Assembly (NCBI GenBank): GCA_020430865.1
Contig: JAGQIY010000641.1
Span: 1 to 10,224, forward strand
Direction: 5' to 3'
DNA length: 10,224 nt
DNA from: Myxococcales bacterium
GTDB lineage: Bacteria; Myxococcota; Polyangia; Polyangiales; Polyangiaceae
Made by a program: the position numbers and the translations under genes
Shown here: piece by piece, positions 1-6,212 of the stretch
Layout of the letters: each line of letters opens with the position of its first letter
Numbering within the stretch: position 1 is the stretch's first letter
The notes under the pieces: generated by a model
Database searches by the model: none
The model's input: the letters and a program-made list of their open reading frames with translations, nothing else
What the model was told of the DNA's origin: nothing

Positions 1-95
1 CTGGTAAGCCGTGTGCGGGAAATCCGCATGCACGGTTTGTACGGGGGTCTTGACTTTGACCATCGCCCGCCTGGCGGGAAGGAGTAAGGATCTAC
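1..95 (+). mobile_element. Group II intron, 3' end (domains V and VI); 5' part outside the window
   Basis: Positions 6-38 fold as a group II domain V. The lower helix is 6-13 with 31-38, there is a 2-nt bulge (T29 G30), and the upper helix is 14-18 with 24-28, closed by a GAAAT loop. The catalytic AGC triad is at 7-9. The usual G-C terminal pair is A6-T38 here, so pairing is kept. Domain VI can be drawn as 46-51 with 87-92, an inner part 53-56 with 82-85, and a tip hairpin CCCGCC-T-GGCGGG at 66-78. Unpaired A86 or A87 would be the branch-point adenosine. An intron end at TAC (93-95) lies 8-9 nt beyond it, close to the usual 7-8. Domain V is seen directly; domain VI and the exact 3' end are inferred. 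The intron-encoded reverse transcriptase, if present, would lie upstream. Intron class cannot be decided from this piece. Confidence 0.78.
77..90 (+). promoter_or_regulatory. Ribosome binding site of the TPR/PEGA-like gene, apparently inside intron domain VI
   Basis: A purine-rich stretch contains GGAAGGAG (77-84) and AAGGA (86-90). The second ends 7 nt before the ATG at 98, a normal Shine-Dalgarno spacing, and it decides the start of the downstream gene. The same bases form the 3' arm of the proposed intron domain VI. In unspliced RNA they may be paired, and in spliced RNA they would be absent. Confidence 0.5.
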
Positions 96-97
96 CA

Positions 98-1099
98 ATG
101 CCTCGCTTGATAGCTCGTCACACGGCTGCGTGGCTGAGTGCCGTGCTCATCTCGGCAGCGGCGCAGCCCGCCCTCGGTCAGGGCGAGCCCGAGTGCGATC
201 TGACTCCGCGCGAGTGCGCGCGTCGTGCCTTCGACGCCGGCGTCGCAGCCTTCAAGCAGGACGACTTCGCCACGGCGCTCGAGCAGTTCAGGCGCGCCTA
301 CGACGTCCAGCAGCACCCGATCGTGGTGTTCAACCTGGCGCTCGCCGAGGCGAAGATGAAGCTACCCCTCGACGCGATCCGGCACTTCGAGCAGCTGCTG
401 TCGGATCCCGCAGCTGCGGACGAACTGAAGGCGCGGGCCAAGTCGGAGCTCGAGCTCGCTCAGGGGCTGGTGGCCAGCGTCAGCGTCGAGTTCCTGGGCA
501 GCGACAAGACCTCGCGCAGCATCGAACTCCGCGTTGGCGATCGCAGCGATCGCAGCGAAGCGCCGACCATTCGCGTGAACCCGGGCAAGTACCGCGTGAA
601 GGTCCTGATCGATGGCAGGCAGGTCGTCTCCAGGGACGTCGACCTGGGGACCTCGGAGCGCTTCCGCCTGGCCGTCGACCAGCGAGGTGCGGTGTCGACC
701 CCGACCCGGGACGAGCCCCGGCAGCTGCCTCGGGAGCGTGAGGGCCTGAGCCCGACCTGGGCCTACCTCGGGGCGGGGCTGACGGTGGTGCTCGGCGGGC
801 TGACGCTGTGGAGTGGCCTCGACACCCAGAACTCCGTGCAAGAGTTCGACCAGCGAGAGGCCTCGCTGCCCGAGAGCGAGGCTCAGACGCTGCTCGACGA
901 GGGCCACGCGAAAGAGACTCGGACCAACGTCTTGATCGGCGCGACCAGTGTCGTCGGTGTGACCACGCTGGTCCTCGCCGCGTTCTTCGTGGATTGGGGG
1001 GCGAGCAAGCACCCGACCCACGCGTTCGTCTCCGGGCCCACGCTGGGGCCTGGCCAGGGCGGTCGAGGGGTCAGCCTGGGCTACCGCGGGCGCTTCTAG
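98..1099 (+). CDS. Secreted/membrane-anchored TPR protein with PEGA-like domain and two C-terminal membrane segments
   Basis: Predicted 333 aa. Residues 1-28 form a signal peptide: basic start, Ala/Leu-rich core, probable cleavage after ALG. Residues about 40-110 are TPR-like helices (motifs CARRAFDAGVAAF and FATALEQFRRAY). Residues about 127-195 are beta-rich and PEGA-like, with NPGKYRVKVLIDG followed by a strand. Hydrophobic segments at about 220-240 and 277-298 are separated by a polar stretch rich in Glu, Gln and Arg, and the protein ends in Phe. Paralogous proteins of this layout are common in myxobacterial genomes and are generally uncharacterised. An envelope scaffold or protein-interaction role is only inferred. 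ATG 98 was chosen because it gives the signal peptide and has a Shine-Dalgarno 7 nt upstream. The open frame extends back to 11, but that part is intron domain V. The stop is 12 nt before the next gene, so the two are probably cotranscribed. Confidence 0.82.
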   Translation: MPRLIARHTAAWLSAVLISAAAQPALGQGEPECDLTPRECARRAFDAGVAAFKQDDFATALEQFRRAYDVQQHPIVVFNLALAEAKMKLPLDAIRHFEQLLSDPAAADELKARAKSELELAQGLVASVSVEFLGSDKTSRSIELRVGDRSDRSEAPTIRVNPGKYRVKVLIDGRQVVSRDVDLGTSERFRLAVDQRGAVSTPTRDEPRQLPREREGLSPTWAYLGAGLTVVLGGLTLWSGLDTQNSVQEFDQREASLPESEAQTLLDEGHAKETRTNVLIGATSVVGVTTLVLAAFFVDWGASKHPTHAFVSGPTLGPGQGGRGVSLGYRGRF

Positions 1100-1111
1100 T
1101 ACGGTCCCCCC

Positions 1112-2191
1112 GTGGCGAAGAAGCTGGGACGTCCGAAGGGTCGCTTTACCCAACACCGGCGAATCGAGCGCTTGCAGGAGATCCTGACCAAGCACCCGAA
1201 GGGCCTGTCTCTGTACGAGCTGGCCGATCACCTCGGGGTGACGGTGCGCACCATGCGCCGTTACCTCAAGGAAGTGGAGAAGGACTTCGATTTCGAGAAG
1301 ACGCGACCCCGGTCAGGGGCTCAGCTGTGGCGTATCCGCGCGTCGGAGATCCCCCGCAAGGTGGAGCTGCGTCGAACGCAGGCCTATGCGCTGCTGGCCG
1401 CGCGGCGGTTGTTCGAACCGCTCAGGGGCTCCGCGCTGTTCGATGAAATCGACATGGCCATCAACAAGCTGTTGAACTTCGCCCAGCGACCTGGGCGCGG
1501 CCCCAACGCGGGGCTGGCCGATGCTCGGCTGGAGGATCGCTTCCTCTACTTGCCGCACGCACCGAAGAACTACATGCAGAAGACGGAGGAGCTGGACGAT
1601 CTCTTCCAGGCCGTCAGCGATCTCCGCCCTCTGTCGGTCGTCTACCGTCAGAGCGACAAGAAGTCCGAAGAGCGGGTGACCATCCACCCCTACGCACTGG
1701 TCATGCACCGCGACAGCATCTACGCGGTAGGTCTCCATGTGGAAAAGGATGAGATCCGGACCTTCGTGCTGGACCGCATGCGTGACACCGAGGCATCCGC
1801 GACGGATCGCTTCGAGCTGCCCGACGGCTTCTCCATCGACGAGTACTTCCAGGGCCAGTTTGGCATCTGGCGCAGCGACGAGAAGCAGCAGGTCGTGATC
1901 GACTTCGACGCCCAGGCGGCGCAGTACGTACGCATGCGGGTGGTTCACCCGAGCCAACGCCTGCAGCTCCTGCCCGGCGGTGGGGTGCGCTTGACCATGC
2001 AGGTGGGCAATTTGATCCCCGTGCGCACCTGGGTGCTCGAGTGGGGCGCACGCGCTCGTGTCGTCGAGCCACCAGAGCTGGTGCGGATGGTGACCGAGGA
2101 GCTGGCCGAGGCGCTGCAGAACTACGCCAAGCCGGTCAAGGACAAGCCCAGCGAGCGCAAGTCGAAGAAGAAGAAGCGCACCACCGGATAA
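1112..2191 (+). CDS. WYL-domain transcriptional regulator (HTH-WYL)
   Basis: Predicted 359 aa. Residues about 14-55 form a DeoR/HTH_11-like winged helix: RRIERLQEIL, then LYELADHLGVTVRTMRRYLKEV, a clear recognition helix. Residues about 165-228 are the WYL domain, with IHPYALVMHRDSIYAVGLH and FVLDRM. The name-giving Trp-Tyr-Leu is Ile-Tyr-Ala in this copy. Residues about 255-335 fit the WCX extension, and the tail 341-359 is very Lys/Arg-rich. WYL proteins are usually ligand- or nucleic-acid-responsive DNA-binding regulators; many sit near DNA-damage or phage-defence genes, but no such genes are visible here. The start is GTG 1112, 12 nt after the preceding stop, with no convincing Shine-Dalgarno, which suggests translational coupling. 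The target is unknown. The gene ends convergently with the transglycosylase gene, 81 nt away. Confidence 0.88.
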   Translation: MAKKLGRPKGRFTQHRRIERLQEILTKHPKGLSLYELADHLGVTVRTMRRYLKEVEKDFDFEKTRPRSGAQLWRIRASEIPRKVELRRTQAYALLAARRLFEPLRGSALFDEIDMAINKLLNFAQRPGRGPNAGLADARLEDRFLYLPHAPKNYMQKTEELDDLFQAVSDLRPLSVVYRQSDKKSEERVTIHPYALVMHRDSIYAVGLHVEKDEIRTFVLDRMRDTEASATDRFELPDGFSIDEYFQGQFGIWRSDEKQQVVIDFDAQAAQYVRMRVVHPSQRLQLLPGGGVRLTMQVGNLIPVRTWVLEWGARARVVEPPELVRMVTEELAEALQNYAKPVKDKPSERKSKKKKRTTG

Positions 2192-2245
2192 ATCTATGAG
2201 GAAAATGCTGCGGTGGGGATTCGAGCGTGTCCGGCGGCACGTGAT

Positions 2246-2271
2246 CAGCGTCCCGCAGGGAGCTGGCGCTG
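2246..2271. terminator. Possible bidirectional hairpin between convergent genes
   Basis: CAGCG (2246-2250) pairs with CGCTG (2267-2271), and TCCC (2251-2254) with GGGA (2258-2261) around a GCA loop. The result is a 9-bp stem with a 5-nt bulge. It lies between the WYL stop (2191) and the transglycosylase stop (2273). There is no T-tract on either strand, so intrinsic termination is doubtful. Confidence 0.3.
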
Positions 2272-2272
2272 C

Positions 2273-2950
2273 TCAGGGGCGCGCGCCGTAGGTCTGATCC
2301 AGCGCGCGGAAGTGTCGGTAGTAAGACAGCACCTTCACCACGTAGGCTTGAGTCTCCTCGTAGGGCGGGATGCCGCCGTAGCGCATCACCGCATTCTCGC
2401 CGGCGTTGTAGGCCGCGATGGTCAGCTCGAGGTTGCCGTTGAAGGTGTTGGCCAGGATGCGCAGGTAGCGCACGCCGCCGAAGATGTTCTGCCGCGGGTC
2501 GAAGATGTCCGTCACCATCATGCGCTCGGCGGTCTCCGGGATCATCTGCATCAAGCCGCGGGCGTTGGCGTGTGAGACCGCGCGAGGGTCGAAGTCGCTC
2601 TCCACCTTGATCACGGCGCGCACCAGCGCTTCGGGGATCTGGTACAGCGTCGCGGCCTGACGGATGTGCACGTCGTAGCGCGTATAGCGCTCCGGGCTCG
2701 TATCCTTGGGGAAGATTGGCAGAACCTTCAGCTTCTTCTTTTCCTTGAGGTACAGCTTGCCGGGCTTGTTACCGGGCACGTTGGAGAACGAGATCACCCC
2801 GTCCTTGTCGACGTGCTTGAAGATGTCAGCCTCGGCGCTGCCACCAAGGAGCAAGGTAGCTCCAGTCAGCAGGCCGCCCGCCAGCGTCGCGCCGATACGC
2901 CGCGGGCGCCGGAGGCGGATGGTCGGTGAATGGGTCTGCAGTTCGCTCAT
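2273..2950 (-). CDS. Secreted lytic murein transglycosylase (DUF4124 + SLT/GH23)
   Basis: Predicted 225 aa. Residues 1-41 are a signal peptide with an Arg-rich start, a Leu/Gly/Ala core and probable cleavage after AEA. Residues about 42-75 resemble DUF4124 (DIFKHVDKDGVISFSNVPG). Residues about 92-215 are a soluble lytic transglycosylase domain of the GH23 type: catalytic Glu117 in VIKVESDF, ARGLMQMIPET at 130-140, AYNAGENAV at 180-188, and a Tyr-rich end (YVVKVLSYYRHF). This family cleaves the MurNAc-GlcNAc bond of peptidoglycan to leave 1,6-anhydro-MurNAc, acting in the periplasm for wall turnover or insertion of envelope machines. The start is placed at 2950 because it gives a proper signal peptide with AAGG 6 nt upstream. 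An in-frame ATG at 3121 would add 57 unlikely Arg/Ser-rich residues. The gene is separated from speA by 236 nt and a hairpin, so it is probably its own unit. Confidence 0.92.
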   Translation of the reverse strand: MSELQTHSPTIRLRRPRRIGATLAGGLLTGATLLLGGSAEADIFKHVDKDGVISFSNVPGNKPGKLYLKEKKKLKVLPIFPKDTSPERYTRYDVHIRQAATLYQIPEALVRAVIKVESDFDPRAVSHANARGLMQMIPETAERMMVTDIFDPRQNIFGGVRYLRILANTFNGNLELTIAAYNAGENAVMRYGGIPPYEETQAYVVKVLSYYRHFRALDQTYGARP

Positions 2951-3036
2951 GCGGGGCCTTGCGTGAAGCGCGTGGAGCGATCTTAGCAGGCCAGCCCATG
3001 AGCGGCGCAAACTCGAGGCGTTTTGCCAGCTTGGCA
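2951..3036 (-). promoter_or_regulatory. Possible promoter/operator region of the transglycosylase gene
   Basis: On the minus strand TAAGAT (2985-2980) could serve as a -10 element 30 nt before the start codon. The best -35-like TTGCGC lies 19 nt further up, a long spacer. A short palindrome, TGCCA-GCT-TGGCA (3024-3036), lies upstream and could bind a regulator. Both signals are weak. Confidence 0.2.
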
Positions 3037-3140
3037 GGGCCGCTTGCTGGGCTCGACGCGAGCCAGAGCACCTAACCCCCGAAACTTGCTGCTCGTGCGT
3101 GTTCCTCTCGAGCGCTTGCATAAGTCCGGGCGTTTGGGGG

Positions 3141-3173
3141 GGAGGCGCCCTGAAAGGGGGCCTGGGCGCCTCC
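3141..3173 (-). terminator. Perfect 10-bp hairpin after speA (terminator-like, no U-tract)
   Basis: GGAGGCGCCC (3141-3150) and GGGCGCCTCC (3164-3173) are exact inverted repeats around a 13-nt loop. The stem starts 13 nt past the speA stop codon. On the minus strand it is followed by a run of C and then AAAC, not T. It may be an RNA 3'-end stabiliser, or act with Rho, rather than a classical intrinsic terminator. It marks the probable end of the gltX-CPBP-speA unit. Confidence 0.5.
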
Positions 3174-3186
3174 GCGCTGGCGCAGC

Positions 3187-5205
3187 TCAGTCGCCTTCGG
3201 CGAGATACGTGTAGGCCAGCATCGAGCCTTCGTAGTGGTTCATCAGCAGCCGCATCTGCTCGACGTTGATGCGGCCCTTGGCGAGGGCGCGCTCCGCCTG
3301 ACGGCGCACGGAGTCGATCATCACCTCCGGGGAGTACTGCACGTAGCGCAGGACGTCGCTCATGCGATCCCCACGGATCACCTGGTCGATCTCGTAGCCG
3401 TCCTCGGTGAGCCGCACGTGGACCGCGTTGGTGTCACCGAACAGGTTGTGCAGGTCGCCGAGGATCTCCTGGTAGGCCCCGTTCAAGAACATGCCGAGGT
3501 AGTAGGGTTCGTCGTCCTTGAGTGGATGCACCGCCAGCGTGCGGCTGGCGTCCTCTTCGACGTCGATGAAATGGTCGAGCATACCGTCGCTGTCGCAGGT
3601 CAGGTCGGCCAGAGTCGCGCGCACCGTGGGTCGCTCGTCCAGGCGATGGATCGGCATCACCGGGAACAGCTGGTCGATGGCCCAGGTATCCGGCGCCGAC
3701 TGGAAGACGCTGAAGTTGCAGTAGTAGATGCTGCTCATCGTCAGCTCCAGAGCGTGGAGCTCCTCCGGTACGAACTTGAGCCGGCTCATGGTGTCGAGGA
3801 TCTTCTCGCAGCAGTTCCAGAACAGCTTCTCCGCCTGAGCCAGCTCGCGCAGACCCAGGTAGCCGTACTTGAACAGGCTCTGGGCTTCCTCCTTGAGCTG
3901 GGTCGCATCGTGGTAGCTCTCCTGCACGTTCTTGGGCAGCACGTTGCGCCAGGTGTCGTAGAGATCGCGGAGCAAGCGATGAGCCTCTGGGCCAGGCTCC
4001 TGAGGTTCGCCGAAGCGTACCTCGTTGACGCCCACCACGTCGAAGATCAGGCAGCTCTGGTGCGCCACGGTGGCGCGACCGCTCTCGGTGACGATGATCG
4101 GCATCGGCGAGCCGGCCTTCGTGCACACGTCCTGGATGCCGCTGACCACGTCTGCGGCGTACTCGTTCAACGAGTAGTTCCGTGAGGCATGGAAGTCGGT
4201 TTGCGACCCATCGTAGTCGATCGCCAGGCCACCACCGACGTCCAGGTACTTCACACCGCAGCCCATCTTGGCGAGCTCGGAGTAGATGATCGCCGCTTCC
4301 TGCACCGCGCTCTTGATGGGCATGATGCTGGAGATCTGGCTACCGATGTGGAAATGCAGCAGCTTCAGGCAGTCGAGCATGTTCTGCTGGGCGAGGCGAT
4401 CCACCACCTGGATCACCTCGGCCTTGGTCAGGCCGAACTTGGCGCGTTCCCCCGCGGAATCCTTCCAGCGTCCCACGCCGCGCGCAGCGAGCTTGGCGCG
4501 CACACCGAGGTTCGGCTTCACGCCGAGCTTCTCGGCGGCCTTGAGCGCCAGGTCCAGCTCCTCCATGCGCTCGAGCACCACGACGACGGTCTTGTCGAAC
4601 TGCTGGGCCACGAACGCCGTCTCCATGAAGGCGGCGTCCTTGTAGCCGTTGCACACGATCAGGCTGCCCTCGTGCTTGCTCATGGCCAGGGCGATCATCA
4701 GCTCGGGCTTCGAGCCCGCCTCGAGGCCGAAGCGCCAGTGCTCCCCGCGCTGGACGATGTCCTCCACCAGGTGGCGCTGCTGGTTCACCTTCACGGGGAA
4801 CACGCCCTGGTAGCTCGCCGGGTAGTTGTACTCCTTGATCGCGGTCTCGAAGGCCTCGTTGATCTGCCGGATGCGGTCGCCAAGGATGTCGGGGAAGCGG
4901 ATCAACAGCGGCAGGCCGAGGCCGCGGGCGCGCAGGTTGTTCACCAGCTCATGCAGGTCCACCGTGTTGCTGCGCAGCGGATCCGGTGTGACGACGACGT
5001 GGCCGTTCTCTGCCACCGAGAAGTACGGACTGCCCCAGCCGTGGATCTGATACAGGGCGCCACCCTCGGTGGGGGTCCAGCTGGGCTCGTCCTCGTCGCT
5101 CTCCTCGACCAGGCGCTCCGAACGTGAGTCGGGTCCTCGCTTCATGTCCGGGCGATGCTGCTGCGGTTTGCTGCGCTTGCCATTGGCGTTGACCCGTTTG
5201 TTCAT
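3187..5205 (-). CDS. speA: Biosynthetic arginine decarboxylase (PLP-dependent)
   Basis: Predicted 672 aa, a normal length for SpeA. It converts arginine to agmatine and CO2, the first step of the arginine route to putrescine and spermidine. Seen in order: the family start YQIHGWGSPYFSV (about 52-64); the PLP Schiff-base lysine Lys139 in FPVKVNQ; GLEAGSKPEL (160-169); HFHIGSQ (284-290); the glycine-rich phosphate-binding DVGGGLAIDYDGS (322-334); ESGR (374-377); the active-site cysteine Cys537 in CDSDG; and LGMFLNGAYQEILGDLHNLFGD near 570-590. These match the fold III decarboxylase family well. About 45 residues before the conserved start are strongly charged (basic, then a Glu/Asp stretch) and look disordered. 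Two ATGs are adjacent. The second (5205) has GGAGG at a 4-nt spacing, the first (5208) only 1 nt, so the second was preferred. The gene lies 30 nt downstream of the CPBP gene, probably in one operon. Confidence 0.96.
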   Translation of the reverse strand: MNKRVNANGKRSKPQQHRPDMKRGPDSRSERLVEESDEDEPSWTPTEGGALYQIHGWGSPYFSVAENGHVVVTPDPLRSNTVDLHELVNNLRARGLGLPLLIRFPDILGDRIRQINEAFETAIKEYNYPASYQGVFPVKVNQQRHLVEDIVQRGEHWRFGLEAGSKPELMIALAMSKHEGSLIVCNGYKDAAFMETAFVAQQFDKTVVVVLERMEELDLALKAAEKLGVKPNLGVRAKLAARGVGRWKDSAGERAKFGLTKAEVIQVVDRLAQQNMLDCLKLLHFHIGSQISSIMPIKSAVQEAAIIYSELAKMGCGVKYLDVGGGLAIDYDGSQTDFHASRNYSLNEYAADVVSGIQDVCTKAGSPMPIIVTESGRATVAHQSCLIFDVVGVNEVRFGEPQEPGPEAHRLLRDLYDTWRNVLPKNVQESYHDATQLKEEAQSLFKYGYLGLRELAQAEKLFWNCCEKILDTMSRLKFVPEELHALELTMSSIYYCNFSVFQSAPDTWAIDQLFPVMPIHRLDERPTVRATLADLTCDSDGMLDHFIDVEEDASRTLAVHPLKDDEPYYLGMFLNGAYQEILGDLHNLFGDTNAVHVRLTEDGYEIDQVIRGDRMSDVLRYVQYSPEVMIDSVRRQAERALAKGRINVEQMRLLMNHYEGSMLAYTYLAEGD

Positions 5206-5235
5206 CATGCCTCCGAGAGGTGGGCGACGAAGCGG

Positions 5236-6201
5236 CTAGCCGCCTGCCCAGAAGGTGGTTGGCAACACCCCGCGCTTGTAGAGCGAGAGGAAGTCCATCA
5301 GGAATGCGACGGTGATGTGGAGCAGGAAGCCGGAGTAGATGCTGCGCGTGCGCATCGCGAGGCTCCCCAGGACGATGCCCGCGACGATCGCGCCGTGGGC
5401 TTCGAGGTAAGGTTTACCGTAATGGATCATGCAGTAGGGCACCGCCATCACAAAGATCGCTGCGAAGCCCATGGTGCGTTTTAGTGCGGCCAGGATGAAG
5501 CCGCGGAAGAACATCTCGAGCGCCAGGAACTGCGCGAAGTAGATGACCTCCCAGAGCATGAAGTCCCACCAGCTCCGGCTCGCGTTCTTATAGAAGGGGT
5601 AGTAGCTGCCGAAGTCAGGCTGCTGAGCGACGATCAGCATCGCCGGCACGACGATTGCCAGGCAGGCTCCGTAGATCCAAGCGTGCTTGAAGAAGCCCTT
5701 GGTGCGCAGGCCCATGTCAAGCAAGCTGTCGTTGCGAAACAGTATTTTCCACAAGGTAAATGGAATGAAGACATAGCCGGCGACACGGGAGAACGACCAC
5801 CAGCAGTAGCCGTAGTACTCGTCGTATTTCTTCAGCTTGAGCCAGGTGTGCTGGGGCTCGAGATCCGTCAGCCAGGGTCGCAGCACCTGGTCGTAGAACT
5901 GACGACCGCCGTAGTACTCCTGCAAGGTGAGCACGACCGCCACGATCAGCAGACACGCCACGGGTCGGTAGTCCGTGCGGTCTCCGGCGGCCTCCCGCAG
6001 CTGTCGTGCTTCCCGGTCGAGCTCCTGCCAGGTGCTGCGGAAGAAGCGCCAGATCGGCCAGGCGATGGCGATCAGGATCGGTATCGGCAGCAGCGACTTG
6101 ACCAGCGGGTGCCCGAGCACCGCATGAAACCAGGAGACCTCGGGTATTTCCGTCGTGGGAAATACGATCTCCGGGTCCAGCGCGGCGAGCAGGCTCAGCA
6201 T
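5236..6201 (-). CDS. CPBP-family intramembrane metalloprotease-like protein
   Basis: Predicted 321 aa and strongly hydrophobic, with membrane segments near residues 37-54, 80-93, 138-155, 175-192, 213-230, 243-258, 268-285 and 288-305. The CPBP (Abi/CAAX protease) core lies in the C-terminal third: Glu229 and Arg233 in LEMFFRGF; His260 in YCMIHYGKP with Glu267 after it; and His295 and Asp303 in LLHITVAFLMD. The usual first motif is EExxxR. Here the first Glu is Leu, as I recall for a LE-FFRG subgroup, so Glu229 would be the catalytic residue. Family members cleave prenylated or other membrane proteins or support bacteriocin immunity; the substrate here is unknown. The start is 11 nt after the gltX stop with no clear Shine-Dalgarno, which suggests translational coupling. 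Bases near 5735-5785 look more AT-rich than the flanks. Confidence 0.88.
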   Translation of the reverse strand: MLSLLAALDPEIVFPTTEIPEVSWFHAVLGHPLVKSLLPIPILIAIAWPIWRFFRSTWQELDREARQLREAAGDRTDYRPVACLLIVAVVLTLQEYYGGRQFYDQVLRPWLTDLEPQHTWLKLKKYDEYYGYCWWSFSRVAGYVFIPFTLWKILFRNDSLLDMGLRTKGFFKHAWIYGACLAIVVPAMLIVAQQPDFGSYYPFYKNASRSWWDFMLWEVIYFAQFLALEMFFRGFILAALKRTMGFAAIFVMAVPYCMIHYGKPYLEAHGAIVAGIVLGSLAMRTRSIYSGFLLHITVAFLMDFLSLYKRGVLPTTFWAGG

Positions 6202-6212
6202 CGTCTATCGAC

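Noticed and set aside
11..97. In-frame ATG at 11 as the start of the first gene
   Set aside because: The extra 29 residues are a translation of the group II intron end; ATG 98 has a signal peptide and a Shine-Dalgarno.
2196..2291. Possible 31-aa + strand ORF after the WYL gene
   Set aside because: It has no ribosome binding site, overlaps the transglycosylase 3' end and has no recognisable features.
2951..3121. N-terminal extension of the transglycosylase to ATG 3121
   Set aside because: It would bury the signal peptide behind 57 Arg/Ser-rich residues; ATG 2950 gives a normal secreted protein.
3235..5127. Long + strand open frames across speA (3235-4185 and 4189-5127)
   Set aside because: They are antisense to a well-supported enzyme and their His/Val/Leu/Ala-rich composition is typical of reverse-frame shadows in high-GC DNA.
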